This document shows positions 25,604 to 34,038 of a stretch of 39,121 nt of DNA, one piece after another. The notes beneath the pieces are model-generated. The model made no database searches. It was not told the DNA's origin and worked only from the letters and a program-made list of their open reading frames with translations. The DNA is from JANOAR01 sp031411235 (GTDB lineage Bacteria; Verrucomicrobiota; Verrucomicrobiia; Verrucomicrobiales; Verrucomicrobiaceae): positions 1-39,121 of the forward strand of contig JANOAR010000230.1 of the NCBI GenBank assembly GCA_031411235.1, written 5' to 3'. Position numbers and translations under genes: made by a program. The stretch's first letter is position 1. The number at the start of each line of letters is the position of its first letter.

Positions 25604-26326
25604 CTAATAGAGCGATAACAAATGCCGCAGTTCGTCATCGACTTCTTCTTCCGTGGCGACGGTGGCGGCGACTTGGAGGCGGACGAGTTCGCGGTAGCGC
25701 TTGCGTAGGCGGTGGACGGCGACTCTTGCGGCCCCTTCGCTGATGCCGAGTTTAGCAGCGGCTTCGTCGTGTTTGGCTTCCTTGCCGTGTAGGGTGATGA
25801 AATCGCTGAGCACGGTGAAGGCGGCGGCTTTGCCCATGCGCTTGTGTTCATTTTCAAGCTCGCGCATGGCGTGGTCGAGCAGGGTAGCGGCCCAGCGGCG
25901 CTCGAAGAAGGCGTCGGGGCTGAGGCCGTCTTCTCGGCCTTGGAGGCACACGGCTTCCACTTCGCGGGTATCGAAATCCACACGCTGCAATCGGCCACCA
26001 CGCTTTTCGGTGGCTTCCGCGCGACGCCAGTTGTGCTGGAAGTTTTTCAGGGCTCCGAGCAGGTAGGAGCGCAGGCGTCCTTTTTCGCGATCCACTCGCG
26101 CTAGGGTGTCGCTATCGAGGAGCTGGGCGAAGAAGCCCTGGGTCACGTCTTCAGATTCTTCGGGGGACATGCCTTGGCGGCGCGAGAAGGAGTAAAGCGG
26201 CACCCAGTAGAGCTTGCAGAGGATATCCATACTCGCTCGGGCGACGGTGTCGTCGCCTAGCGCTTGGGTGACTTGCGTCCAAGGCGTCATAGGAAAGGCT
26301 CCCGCGCTGGTGCGTTGTTTATCCAT
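25604..26326 (-). CDS. ECF-type RNA polymerase sigma factor
   Basis: The product is 240 residues from the ATG at 26326. Region 2 (about 12-90) contains DILCKLYWVPLYSFSRRQG, EDVTQGFFAQLL and LRSYLLGALKNFQHNWRRA. Region 4 (about 170-215) is canonical: AAAKLGISEGAARVAVHRLRKRYREL, then the EEEVDDELRHLL tail found in many planctomycete and verrucomicrobial ECF factors. The open frame extends 48 codons further upstream, but that stretch is Pro/Ser/Thr-rich with no domain and is rejected. It converges with the kinase-linked sigma gene (16-base gap) and lies 37 bases downstream of the M48 protease gene on the same strand. Promoter specificity and signal are unknown. Confidence 0.85.
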   Translation of the reverse strand: MDKQRTSAGAFPMTPWTQVTQALGDDTVARASMDILCKLYWVPLYSFSRRQGMSPEESEDVTQGFFAQLLDSDTLARVDREKGRLRSYLLGALKNFQHNWRRAEATEKRGGRLQRVDFDTREVEAVCLQGREDGLSPDAFFERRWAATLLDHAMRELENEHKRMGKAAAFTVLSDFITLHGKEAKHDEAAAKLGISEGAARVAVHRLRKRYRELVRLQVAATVATEEEVDDELRHLLSLY

Positions 26327-26363
26327 CGGGCGGGGCAAAGAAATCTCAGCGACAATGGTTGGA

Positions 26364-27221
26364 CTAGCGCGATTGGCCGCTGCGGTGTTTGGCGATTTCG
26401 GCTTTGATGTGTTCGATGCGGTTGCCGGGATTGGGGTGTGTGCTGTTGAAGTCGGACTGACGTGAGCCACCGCTGGCTTTGTCCAAGATTTCCATGACGC
26501 CGATCATGGCCTCGGGGTTGTAGCCAGCGTCGATGAGGAACTTGACGCCGAGGGCGTCGGACTCGTTTTCGTCGTCGCGGCCATACTTCATGTTGATGAG
26601 GTTGCCGACCATTTGCGCCATCTGCATGGAGCTGTTGCTATGGCCATCGGACATGGCGATGCCCGCGCCTTGGGCGATGCCGCTGATGAGTTTGCTTTTG
26701 GCCATTTGTTGGTTCGAGTGGCGACCTACGACGTGGCCGATCTCGTGGCCGAGGACGCCCGCGAGTTGGTCTTCATTTTCGAGCAGCTTAAAGAGGGCAG
26801 CGGTGATGAAAATCTGGCCACCGGGCAAGGCGAAGGCGTTGATGGTTTTTGAGTCGGCGAGCAGGTGGAAGTCGTAGCGGTATTCGGTGTTGGCGGCGCG
26901 TGAGGAGTTCACCAGCTTCATGCCGACTTTGTCCACGAGGGCCTGGGCTGCGGGATCGGCGACTTCGCCTCCGAACTCCCGGATCATACCTGGCGCGGAT
27001 TGCAGGCCCATGGCGACTTCTTCGGCGGCGGTCTCCAAGGCGAGATGCTGGGTGCGGCCTGTGAACTCATTCTGGTAGGTCGTGGTGAAGAAGAAATAAT
27101 AGACGATGTAGCCCACGATCATGAGCAGCCCCATCAAGAGGCGGGGATTGGTGGCACAGCCAGAGCTTGCGCGGCGTTGTCCATAGGCTGCTGGGCGGGT
27201 GTCTTGGTCGTCGTAGTTCAT
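26364..27221 (-). CDS. Membrane-anchored M48 family zinc metalloprotease
   Basis: The product is 285 residues from the ATG at 27221. One hydrophobic segment at about 28-46 anchors the protein, with the catalytic part probably outside. The zinc site is H159-E160-xx-H163 (GHEIGH) with E218 in the downstream ENESD motif as third ligand. The substrate-domain region ALPGGQIFIT (131-140) is typical of M48/BepA-like proteases. The C-terminus has the THPNPGNRIEHI segment common to this group. It likely degrades misfolded outer-membrane or periplasmic proteins, as BepA and LoiP do; that is family inference. A plausible promoter lies 26 bases upstream. The ECF sigma gene follows on the same strand and may be co-transcribed. 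Confidence 0.9.
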   Translation of the reverse strand: MNYDDQDTRPAAYGQRRASSGCATNPRLLMGLLMIVGYIVYYFFFTTTYQNEFTGRTQHLALETAAEEVAMGLQSAPGMIREFGGEVADPAAQALVDKVGMKLVNSSRAANTEYRYDFHLLADSKTINAFALPGGQIFITAALFKLLENEDQLAGVLGHEIGHVVGRHSNQQMAKSKLISGIAQGAGIAMSDGHSNSSMQMAQMVGNLINMKYGRDDENESDALGVKFLIDAGYNPEAMIGVMEILDKASGGSRQSDFNSTHPNPGNRIEHIKAEIAKHRSGQSR

Positions 27222-27246
27222 GGAAATCGGTTTGGAATGAGGGCGC

Positions 27247-27276
27247 ATATTAGCCAGCACCTGCACTGCATGGCAA
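27247..27276 (-). promoter_or_regulatory. Candidate sigma-70 promoter for the M48 protease gene
   Basis: Read on the minus strand, TTGCCA (27271-27276) and TAATAT (27247-27252) are separated by 18 bases. They match the -35 and -10 consensus at five and four of six positions. Transcription would begin about 20 bases before the ATG at 27221. Unconfirmed. Confidence 0.4.
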
Positions 27277-27336
27277 GCACTGTGCCACATGGAAATAAAC
27301 TTGGCTGTCCTATGGCTATCAGCATTGGGGGAGGGC

Positions 27337-27375
27337 AAAAAAAACCCGCTGGGCCATGGGCTGGCGCAGCGGGTT
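27337..27375 (-). terminator. Intrinsic terminator of the sigma-70 gene
   Basis: On the minus strand, AACCCGCTG and CAGCGGGTT form a perfect nine-base-pair stem (27367-27375 with 27343-27351) with a 15-base loop, followed immediately by a run of eight Ts (27344 down to 27337, sharing two bases with the stem). It begins 18 bases past the sigma-70 stop codon. This is the clearest intrinsic terminator in the window. Confidence 0.88.
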
Positions 27376-27392
27376 GTCGAGGGTTAGTCGGG

Positions 27393-28658
27393 CTACTTTT
27401 TAGAGCCCTTTGAGGCTGTTTTTTTTGCAGCTTTGGCTGCGGGTTTCTTCACGGCGGCGGCGGCTTTTTTTGCCTTGGGCTCGGGCTTGCTGGGTGGGCC
27501 TGCCTTGATGGTGCCAATGGCGGGCTTTACCTTGGCTGGGGCGATGGGTTCGTTGACCTTGACGGGCTTGGCTACGGGAACGGGTGCTGGCGCGAAGGGT
27601 GAGGCCTTGGCCACTGGTACAATGCTGGGCTCCATGAGGGGCTTGGCGGCTTCCAGGGGCTTGATGGGCGCGACGGGGGGCAGATCCATGATGGCGGCTT
27701 CATCACCTTCGTCGCCTTCTTCATCGGCAGCCATGAGGGCGGCCACAAAGTCGTTTTCATCAACAGCGGAGGAGTCGCGCAGGGGCTTGATCTTCTTCTT
27801 GTTGAGGTTGGCGTTGCGCAGTGCTTTGGGGATCGGGTCTTCCTTTTTCTGGAGGGCGCGACGCAGTTTGCGCAGGGCGATGTTCTGGAGCTGGCGGATA
27901 CGCTCGCGGGTGACGCCGAACTCCTGGCCGACTTCTTCGAGGGTACGCGCTTTCTGGCCAGCGAGGCCGAAGCGGGCGTCGATGATTTTGCGCTCGCGTT
28001 CGTCGAGCACGGTGAGCAGGCCGTCGAGCTGGCCGTGCATGTTCTTGTGGCTGAGCTGCTCGAAGGGGGTCTGGGCGCTTTCATCGCCGACGATTTCGCC
28101 GAACTCGGTGCTGTCGTCTTCGCTGATGGGGGCATCGAGCGAGGCGGGGCGCATGGAGGCGACTTTGAGCTGCGAGAGCTTGGCGCGGTCGATACCGATT
28201 TCTTCGGACAACTCGTCGTCGGTGGGCTCGCGGCCCAGTTCCTCGCTCATCGACATGGCGACGCGGCGCATCTTGCTGATTTTGTCCACCATGTGGACGG
28301 GCAGGCGGATGGTCTTGGATTGGTTGGCGAGAGCGCGCTTGATGGATTGCTTGATCCACCAAGCTGCATAGGTGGAGAGCTTGCCGCCTTTGTTGGGGTC
28401 GAAGCGTTCGACGGCTTTCATCAGGCCGATGTTGCCTTCAGAGATCAAGTCAAGCAGAGGCAGGCCATAGTTCGCATAGTCCTGGGCGATCTTTACCACG
28501 AGGCGGAGGTTCGCACGGATCATGTGCGAACGGGCTTCGGGGTCTCCTTTTTTGATGCGGTCAGCAAGCTCGACCTCCTGCGCTGGAGTCAGCAAGTCAG
28601 TCTTGCCGATCTCGCGCAGGTAGATCTTGATGCCACCATCGAGTTCCATGTTAAACAT
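27393..28658 (-). CDS. Sigma-70 family factor (RpoD/SigA-like) with acidic and Lys/Ala-rich C-terminal tail
   Basis: The product is 421 residues. Region 1.2 begins at once (GGIKIYLREIGKTDLLT, 8-24), with no region 1.1. Region 2 is near 45-115 (LRLVVKIAQDYANYGLPLLDLISEGNIG...STYAAWWIKQSIKRAL), region 3 near 120-200, and region 4 near 210-268, with the helix-turn-helix EEVGQEFGVTRERIRQLQNIALRKLRR (241-267). Instead of ending there, the protein continues for about 150 residues: an acidic patch (DEEGDEGDE, 312-320), then a Pro/Ala-rich stretch, and finally a histone-H1-like tail of repeated AAK/KKA units. A strong terminator follows. It may be the housekeeping factor or a stationary-phase RpoS-like one. 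M4 is an alternative start. Confidence 0.85.
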   Translation of the reverse strand: MFNMELDGGIKIYLREIGKTDLLTPAQEVELADRIKKGDPEARSHMIRANLRLVVKIAQDYANYGLPLLDLISEGNIGLMKAVERFDPNKGGKLSTYAAWWIKQSIKRALANQSKTIRLPVHMVDKISKMRRVAMSMSEELGREPTDDELSEEIGIDRAKLSQLKVASMRPASLDAPISEDDSTEFGEIVGDESAQTPFEQLSHKNMHGQLDGLLTVLDERERKIIDARFGLAGQKARTLEEVGQEFGVTRERIRQLQNIALRKLRRALQKKEDPIPKALRNANLNKKKIKPLRDSSAVDENDFVAALMAADEEGDEGDEAAIMDLPPVAPIKPLEAAKPLMEPSIVPVAKASPFAPAPVPVAKPVKVNEPIAPAKVKPAIGTIKAGPPSKPEPKAKKAAAAVKKPAAKAAKKTASKGSKK

Positions 28659-28958
28659 ATGCGAAGTAAAAAAGGGGGGTTATTTTTGGGGGGTCGCCAT
28701 CCTTGCACAGGCAGGACAGGAGGACAAACATTTACGCTTGCTGGAGGGAACTAATTTGAAAATCAACAAGCAAAAGGGGAGGGGAATAGCCTGAATCAGG
28801 CCATGTGGGTGTCGTGATTAACGTCGCCGATAGGGCATTTTAGTATGGAAGGTTGATGCCTGTTGAACCAATTTGCGAAGGTTAAGTCAATGACATTTCA
28901 AATAAAAATTAACTATCACTGGGGAGAGGGCGGTTCTGGTTCAGCGCTGGGCTCTAGG
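28659..28958. other. 300-bp gene-free region upstream of the sigma-70 gene
   Basis: No coding frame is apparent. The region is more A/T-rich than its surroundings and has homopurine runs (for example around 28674-28700), with poly-G and poly-A tracts close to the sigma-70 start. It must hold the sigma-70 promoter, which I cannot locate with confidence, and the 3' end of the beta-helix gene transcript, if that reads through. Confidence 0.4.
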
Positions 28959-29633
28959 TTATCGTCTAGCGACGACATCGTGCTCTTGCCGCGTTTTTAG
29001 CAGGCTGTCTTCAGGCAATACGCCACCAAAGTGGGTCAGTGGATAAATAATGCTACGCCGCCCGACGATGGAGCCGGGACTAATGACGCTGTTGCAGCCG
29101 ACCTCGGCATAGTCAGCGATGAGCGCTCCAAATTTTTTTAACCCCGTGGCGATCGGCGAGTCGGGGGCTTTCACCACGACTTCGCCGCGATCCAGCCGCA
29201 CGTTTGACAGCACCACGCCCGCACCGAGATGCGCACGAAAGCCGAGGATGGAGTCGCCCACGTAGTTGTAGTGCGGCACTTCGGAGTGGTCGAAGATGAG
29301 GCAGTTTTTAAACTCGCACGAGTTCCCCAGCACCACGCCATCGCCGACGATGACGTTTTCACGCACATAGCAGCCAGCTCGGACGACGCAGTTTTTGCCA
29401 ATCCACGCGGGGCCTTTGATAACGGCACCGGGCTCGACGACGCTGCCTTCGTCGATGAAGACCTGCTCGCCAACGAACGCAGTGGGCGCGACTTGGCCGA
29501 GGATGGCAGGGCGCAGGCGTTCCCGCAGATAGTCAGCGATGCGGGGCAGGGCAGTCCACGCCGGCGCGTCGGGTAGGAAGAGGTCGCCGTGCAAAGTGTG
29601 GCTGAGGTCGAAGAGGTCAGTGGCGTTATACAT
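28959..29633 (-). CDS. Left-handed beta-helix (hexapeptide-repeat) transferase-like protein
   Basis: The product is 224 residues from the ATG at 29633. After a 45-residue N-terminal helical part (LRERLRPAILGQ), hexapeptide-type turns run from about residue 50 to the end: VAPTAFVGEQVFIDEGSVVEPGAVIKG, then VRAGCYVRENVIVGDGVVLGN. There is no N-terminal nucleotidyltransferase Rossmann domain, so it resembles only the C-terminal half of GlmU-type proteins. Such free-standing proteins are often annotated as UDP-N-acetylglucosamine diphosphorylase, which may be wrong. Acyl or nucleotidyl transfer to a sugar nucleotide is inferred. It is divergent from the subtilase gene across 122 bases. The open frame upstream to 29777 overlaps the subtilase start and is rejected. 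Confidence 0.8.
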   Translation of the reverse strand: MYNATDLFDLSHTLHGDLFLPDAPAWTALPRIADYLRERLRPAILGQVAPTAFVGEQVFIDEGSVVEPGAVIKGPAWIGKNCVVRAGCYVRENVIVGDGVVLGNSCEFKNCLIFDHSEVPHYNYVGDSILGFRAHLGAGVVLSNVRLDRGEVVVKAPDSPIATGLKKFGALIADYAEVGCNSVISPGSIVGRRSIIYPLTHFGGVLPEDSLLKTRQEHDVVARR

Positions 29634-29755
29634 CGGTGAAGCACTAGCCCGAACCCGAGCCAAAACAAGCGATGGCAGGTCGTCGTGGCAGATGCTTATC
29701 AAAATATATCGAGTGCTCTGCGGCTCGGCCTGTTCGTTATTTGTTTCCCCACGCC

Positions 29756-31114
29756 ATGAATCGTCCTCCACCATCACCTGCGCTGAGCTTGCTCATGAGT
29801 CTAGGTGTCGCCGCTGGCATCGCGATCGGCGGCTATTGGCTTGTCGTCCGCTCATCGCCCGAGGTTGGCATAAAAAATCTACAAGCAAGTGCCGATGCCC
29901 CGCGCACCGACGGCTCCAGAGCGGGCAAACGCGACCACGCTACGTTGTCCCTCGCGACGACTGGCGAGCTGGGCACGCTACCGCCCACGAGCCTCGTCGC
30001 CACCACTCCGACAGCTACCGATGATGCGCTGACGGCGTCGCTTCGCGCGACCTTGGAGAAACCTGGAGCTGTGGAAAACGAGGCGATGCTCACCTTTGCC
30101 AACAAGGCTGCGATGAAACGCTTTCTTCAGCGTGCCAAGGGACTGGGCCTGGATGTGATGGCGACGCTCGATGGGCTCAATGCCGTGCGTGTGCGCTACG
30201 CCAAGCTGAGCAGCCTGCACGACTTGCTCAGCGGCCCCACGGCAGACCAGCCCACGGTCGATGCAAATCTTTGGCTAACGGTGCCTCGATTGCCCAAGGA
30301 GGACGTGAACAACCAAGGAGGAACCGTAGCCACGGGCGATGGGATGCTGAAGTCCATCGGGGCCACGGGCGACCGCAGCCAGTGGGGCAAGGCCATCACC
30401 GTGGCCGTGCTGGACACGGGCATCGAAGCGCATCCCACCTTTGGCGCAGAACAGGTCACTCACGTCGATCTCGTCGCCGACGGCTCGGCCATGCACAGCC
30501 ACGGCACCAGCGTCGCCTCGCTCATTGCTGGCGAGGATGAACGCGTGCCTGGGGTGGCTCCCGCAGCCCACTTGCTGGACATCCGTGTGGCCAATGAAAA
30601 AGGCATCAGTGTTAGCTCGCTATTGGCTCAGGGCATCATCGAGGCCACCAACCGTGGGGCGCAGGTGATCAACATCAGCATGGGTTCCAGCAGCGATAGC
30701 CAACTGCTACGCAACGCCGTCGCCTATGCTACGCAGCGCAACGTCATCATCGTCGCTGCCGCTGGCAATGAGCGGCAAGACCAGCTCGCCATGCCTGCGG
30801 GCATCCCTGCGGTGATCAGCGTCGGCAGTGTCGATGCCAAAGGCAAGCAGGCCTCTTTTTCTAACTCAGGTGCAGGCCTCGACATCGCCGCGCCTGGCGT
30901 CGGCCTGACCACTGCCTGGGGCACCAACATGGCGGCTAGAGTCAGTGGCACCTCGCAGTCCAGCGCCATCGTTGCGGGTGCTGTGGCTGCCTATTTAAGC
31001 CGAGGCATGAGCTACCGCGACGTGCTGCGTCAACTGCAAGCTGATGCCCGAGCCACTGGCGCACCGCCGAATCAAGTCGGCAGCGGTGTGTTGTACTTGC
31101 GCTCTATGTGGTGA
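29756..31114 (+). CDS. Subtilisin-like serine protease (S8), membrane-anchored or secreted
   Basis: The product is 452 residues from the ATG at 29756. A hydrophobic N-terminal segment (residues 9-31) is either a signal anchor or a poor signal peptide. A 170-residue N-terminal region probably acts as an inhibitory prodomain. The catalytic domain (about 205-420) has D220 (VAVLDTGIEAHP), H249 (HSHGTSVASLIAG), oxyanion N338 (AAAGNE) and S400 (SGTSQSSAIVAG), so the triad is complete. It is followed 57 bases later by the PVC-type CxxCH gene on the same strand and may be co-transcribed. Substrate is unknown. An upstream in-frame start at 29672 has no coding merit. Confidence 0.92.
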   Translation: MNRPPPSPALSLLMSLGVAAGIAIGGYWLVVRSSPEVGIKNLQASADAPRTDGSRAGKRDHATLSLATTGELGTLPPTSLVATTPTATDDALTASLRATLEKPGAVENEAMLTFANKAAMKRFLQRAKGLGLDVMATLDGLNAVRVRYAKLSSLHDLLSGPTADQPTVDANLWLTVPRLPKEDVNNQGGTVATGDGMLKSIGATGDRSQWGKAITVAVLDTGIEAHPTFGAEQVTHVDLVADGSAMHSHGTSVASLIAGEDERVPGVAPAAHLLDIRVANEKGISVSSLLAQGIIEATNRGAQVINISMGSSSDSQLLRNAVAYATQRNVIIVAAAGNERQDQLAMPAGIPAVISVGSVDAKGKQASFSNSGAGLDIAAPGVGLTTAWGTNMAARVSGTSQSSAIVAGAVAAYLSRGMSYRDVLRQLQADARATGAPPNQVGSGVLYLRSMW

Positions 31115-31171
31115 GCGAGTGAAGCGCATAGCTTGCGAAAGAGACCGCGCAGGGCATCGTTCCTTTCGCCC

Positions 31172-33925
31172 ATGTTTTCCCGCACACTCACCACCACGGC
31201 CATCGCTCTCGCATTGCCATTTGCCCTGCTGGCGCAGGCTCCCAAGGCCAAACAAAACGCCGCCAAAGATGGCTCCAAGCCTGCCTTTGAACCTGCTAAG
31301 AACATCCAGCACTTCGACCCCGCAGCGGTGAAGGAAGACCACTTGGATACCTCGCTCTTCCACACGCTCGAAGGGCTCGAAGTCACGGTGTGGGCCACTT
31401 CGCCGATGTTTTACAACCCAACGAACATGGACATCGACCAAGCCGGGCGCATCTGGGTCAACGAAGGCATCAACTACCGCAGCAAAGCTGGCCGCCATGA
31501 AAAAGGCGACCGTGTGATGGTGCTCGAAGACACCAATCACGATGGCAAAGCGGACAAGAGCCACGTCTTCGTGCAAGAAGAAGAACTCAGCGCACCGCTC
31601 GGCATCGCGGTGTTCGACAACGTCATCGTTGTGTCGAACACACCCGACCTCATCGTTTATACCGACGTGAATCGGAACCAAGTCTTCGACGCAGGCATCG
31701 ACAAGCGCGAGGTGCTACTCACCGGCTTCATGCAGAAGCAGCACGACCACTCGCTGCACAGCGTCTCGGCGGGTCCTGATGGGCGCTGGATTTTCAGCAA
31801 TGGCAATTGCGGTGCGCAGTTCACCGACAAGACGGGGCGGCAGTTCAACATCGGCGGCGCGTATTTGAAGAACCCCTGGGCCGGGCAGCCTAGCTACGAT
31901 GGCCACGTCTATGTCGGTGGCTTCACGTGCAGCATGGATCCCAGCGGCGGCAATGCCCGCATCATCGGCCACGGCTACCGCAACAGCTATGAGCAGGTGC
32001 AATCCTCGCTGGGCGATGTCTTCGCCAACGACAACGATGACCCGCCTGCCTGCCGCAACACCTGGATCATGGAAGGCGGCTTCCTCGGTTTCTTCAGCAC
32101 CGATGGCCAGCGCAACTGGCAGGCCGACAAACGCCCCGGCCAGAGCACCCCCACCGCCGAGTGGCGGCAGGATGATCCCAGCACCATTCCTGCTGGCGAC
32201 ATCTACGGCGGTGGCGCACCTACAGGCATCGCCTTCTATGAAAATGGTGCTCTCGACAAGAAGTGGAACGGCATGTTGCTGAGCTGCGACACAGGCCGCA
32301 ACACCGTCTTCGGCTACCTGCCGAAGCCCGATGGTGCAGGCAAAAAGATGGAGCGCTTCGACTTCCTCACCAGCAACACCACGGGCAAATTCTCAGGCTC
32401 CGATTTCGTGATCGTGAAAGGCGAAAAGACCATCAGCGACGAGCGCCACATCCAGTTTCGCCCCAGCGATGTCACCGTCGGCCCCGATGGCGCGGTGTAT
32501 GTCTGCGACTGGTTTGACAAGCGCACCGGCGGCCATGGCACACTCGATGACACATGCAGCGGAGCCATCTACCGCATCGCGCCAAAGGGCTTCGTTTCCA
32601 AAATCCCAGCCGTGGATTTCAATACCACCGAGGGGCAGATCGCCGCACTGAAAAGCAGCGCCATCAACACTCGCCACACCGGTTTCGTGAAGCTGAAAAC
32701 CGCTGGCGAAAAGAGCGTCGATGCCGTGGCCGAAGTCCTCGCTGATGAAAACAAATACGTCGCCGCACGCGCCGAGTGGCTGCTCGCCCAGCTCGGTGAA
32801 GCAGGCGCGAAGAAGGTCGAAGCGCACCTCGCTCACGAAAATCCCGAGCGCCGCCTGCTCGCCTACCGCGCTCTGCGCAGTGCTGGCCTCGATGTGCTCG
32901 AACACGCGAAGAAACTCGCCACCGATGAAAGCCCCGCCGTGCGCCGCGAAGTAGCCCTGAGTCTGCGCGATGTTGCTGCGGATAAAGCTGTGCCACTGCT
33001 CGTCAGCATCGCAGGGCAATACGACGGTAAAGACCGCGCCTACCTTGCCGCCATTGGCCTCGGGGCCAAGGGCAAAGAGAGCGCTGTGTGGAAAACTTTA
33101 CACGAAATAGACATCAAGGCCGCACACACCCAAGCCGTGCGCGATGCCTACGCTCAAGTCACCTGGAAACTCCATCCCAAGGAGTGCATCGACTTTGCCA
33201 AAGCCAATGCCTTGAACCTCCAAGCCACACCCGTTGAGGCCAAGCTCGCCGTCGATACCCTCGCCTTCATCAACGACCAAGCCGCCGCCACAGCCATGCT
33301 CGCCATCGCCAAAGCAGGCACCAGCAAAGCCCAGGCCGATGTCATCTGGTGGCTCATCAACCGCAACACCAACGACTGGTCTGGCTACGGCGTCGCCGAG
33401 AAATTGAAGAGCGAAGGCATCCTCGATCCCGATAAGATCGTCCTCGTCGCCGCCGTCACCCCGCCAGCCATGGCCGCTGATAAAGTGCCCGCCGTTGCCG
33501 ATGTTTTAAAACTGAAAGGCGATGCCAAAAAGGGAGCCGTCACGGCCACCCGCTGCCTCATGTGCCACCAGCTCAACGGCCAGGGCGTCGAAGTCGGCCC
33601 CGGCCTCACCGGCTGGGGTGCCACGCAGCCCAGCGAAGTCATCGCGGAGGCCATCATCAATCCCAGCAAAGACCTCGCCCACGGCTACGAGGGCACCACC
33701 ATCATGACCAAGGACGGCCTGCAAATCGACGGCCTACTGCTCAGCGACGGCGAGTTCGCCATGATCAAAAGCATGGGCGGACAGACCCAGATCGTGCATC
33801 GCAGCAAGATCAAATCGAAGCAAAAGATGACCACCTCACTCATGATGAGTGGCCCCACCTTAGGCCTCACCGCCCAAGACATCGCCGACGTGGTGGCCTA
33901 TCTGCGGACGAGCGACGCGAAGTAA
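31172..33925 (+). CDS. PVC-type dehydrogenase/heme-binding protein with CxxCH
   Basis: The product is 917 residues with a signal peptide (cleavage near residue 22, LLAQA). Residues about 50-490 form a beta-propeller-like membrane-bound dehydrogenase domain, as in Planctomycete/Verrucomicrobium glucose/sorbosone-type dehydrogenases: GLEVTVWATSP, NPTNMDIDQAGRIWVNEG, and a later CDWFDKRTGGHGTLDDTCSGAIYRI. A HEAT-like helical region (about 520-760) follows, then a c-type cytochrome domain with C795-xx-C798-H799 (CLMCH) and ASxNPS-like QPSEVIAEAIINPSKD; the SMGGQTQIVHRSKI segment is typical of the PVC-type CxxCH family. A periplasmic redox enzyme acting on sugars is the usual guess. The start at 31172 is preferred over 31133 because only it gives a signal peptide at the N-terminus. 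Confidence 0.9.
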   Translation: MFSRTLTTTAIALALPFALLAQAPKAKQNAAKDGSKPAFEPAKNIQHFDPAAVKEDHLDTSLFHTLEGLEVTVWATSPMFYNPTNMDIDQAGRIWVNEGINYRSKAGRHEKGDRVMVLEDTNHDGKADKSHVFVQEEELSAPLGIAVFDNVIVVSNTPDLIVYTDVNRNQVFDAGIDKREVLLTGFMQKQHDHSLHSVSAGPDGRWIFSNGNCGAQFTDKTGRQFNIGGAYLKNPWAGQPSYDGHVYVGGFTCSMDPSGGNARIIGHGYRNSYEQVQSSLGDVFANDNDDPPACRNTWIMEGGFLGFFSTDGQRNWQADKRPGQSTPTAEWRQDDPSTIPAGDIYGGGAPTGIAFYENGALDKKWNGMLLSCDTGRNTVFGYLPKPDGAGKKMERFDFLTSNTTGKFSGSDFVIVKGEKTISDERHIQFRPSDVTVGPDGAVYVCDWFDKRTGGHGTLDDTCSGAIYRIAPKGFVSKIPAVDFNTTEGQIAALKSSAINTRHTGFVKLKTAGEKSVDAVAEVLADENKYVAARAEWLLAQLGEAGAKKVEAHLAHENPERRLLAYRALRSAGLDVLEHAKKLATDESPAVRREVALSLRDVAADKAVPLLVSIAGQYDGKDRAYLAAIGLGAKGKESAVWKTLHEIDIKAAHTQAVRDAYAQVTWKLHPKECIDFAKANALNLQATPVEAKLAVDTLAFINDQAAATAMLAIAKAGTSKAQADVIWWLINRNTNDWSGYGVAEKLKSEGILDPDKIVLVAAVTPPAMAADKVPAVADVLKLKGDAKKGAVTATRCLMCHQLNGQGVEVGPGLTGWGATQPSEVIAEAIINPSKDLAHGYEGTTIMTKDGLQIDGLLLSDGEFAMIKSMGGQTQIVHRSKIKSKQKMTTSLMMSGPTLGLTAQDIADVVAYLRTSDAK

Positions 33926-33950
33926 CGCATAGTCAGCGGAGACGTAATGC

Positions 33951-33964
33951 CGAGCTTTAGCTCG
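33951..33964. promoter_or_regulatory. Small hairpin downstream of the CxxCH gene
   Basis: CGAGC, TTTA, CGAGC-complement GCTCG form a five-base-pair stem with a four-base loop, 25 bases past the stop. There is no T-tract, so an intrinsic terminator is unlikely. The nearby pair GTAATGC (33944-33950) and GCATTAC (34008-34014) forms a wider inverted repeat. The region to 34038 holds no gene. Confidence 0.25.
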
Positions 33965-34038
33965 CCTACGCTGCGCCATGAGTGCGACTCGGAGCGGGTG
34001 GGACAACGCATTACAGCGAGCAGAACCCCGCCATCGCG

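Noticed and set aside
27433..28371. 312-codon open frame on the + strand
   Set aside because: It is antisense to the sigma-70 gene; Ser/Arg-rich with no domain.
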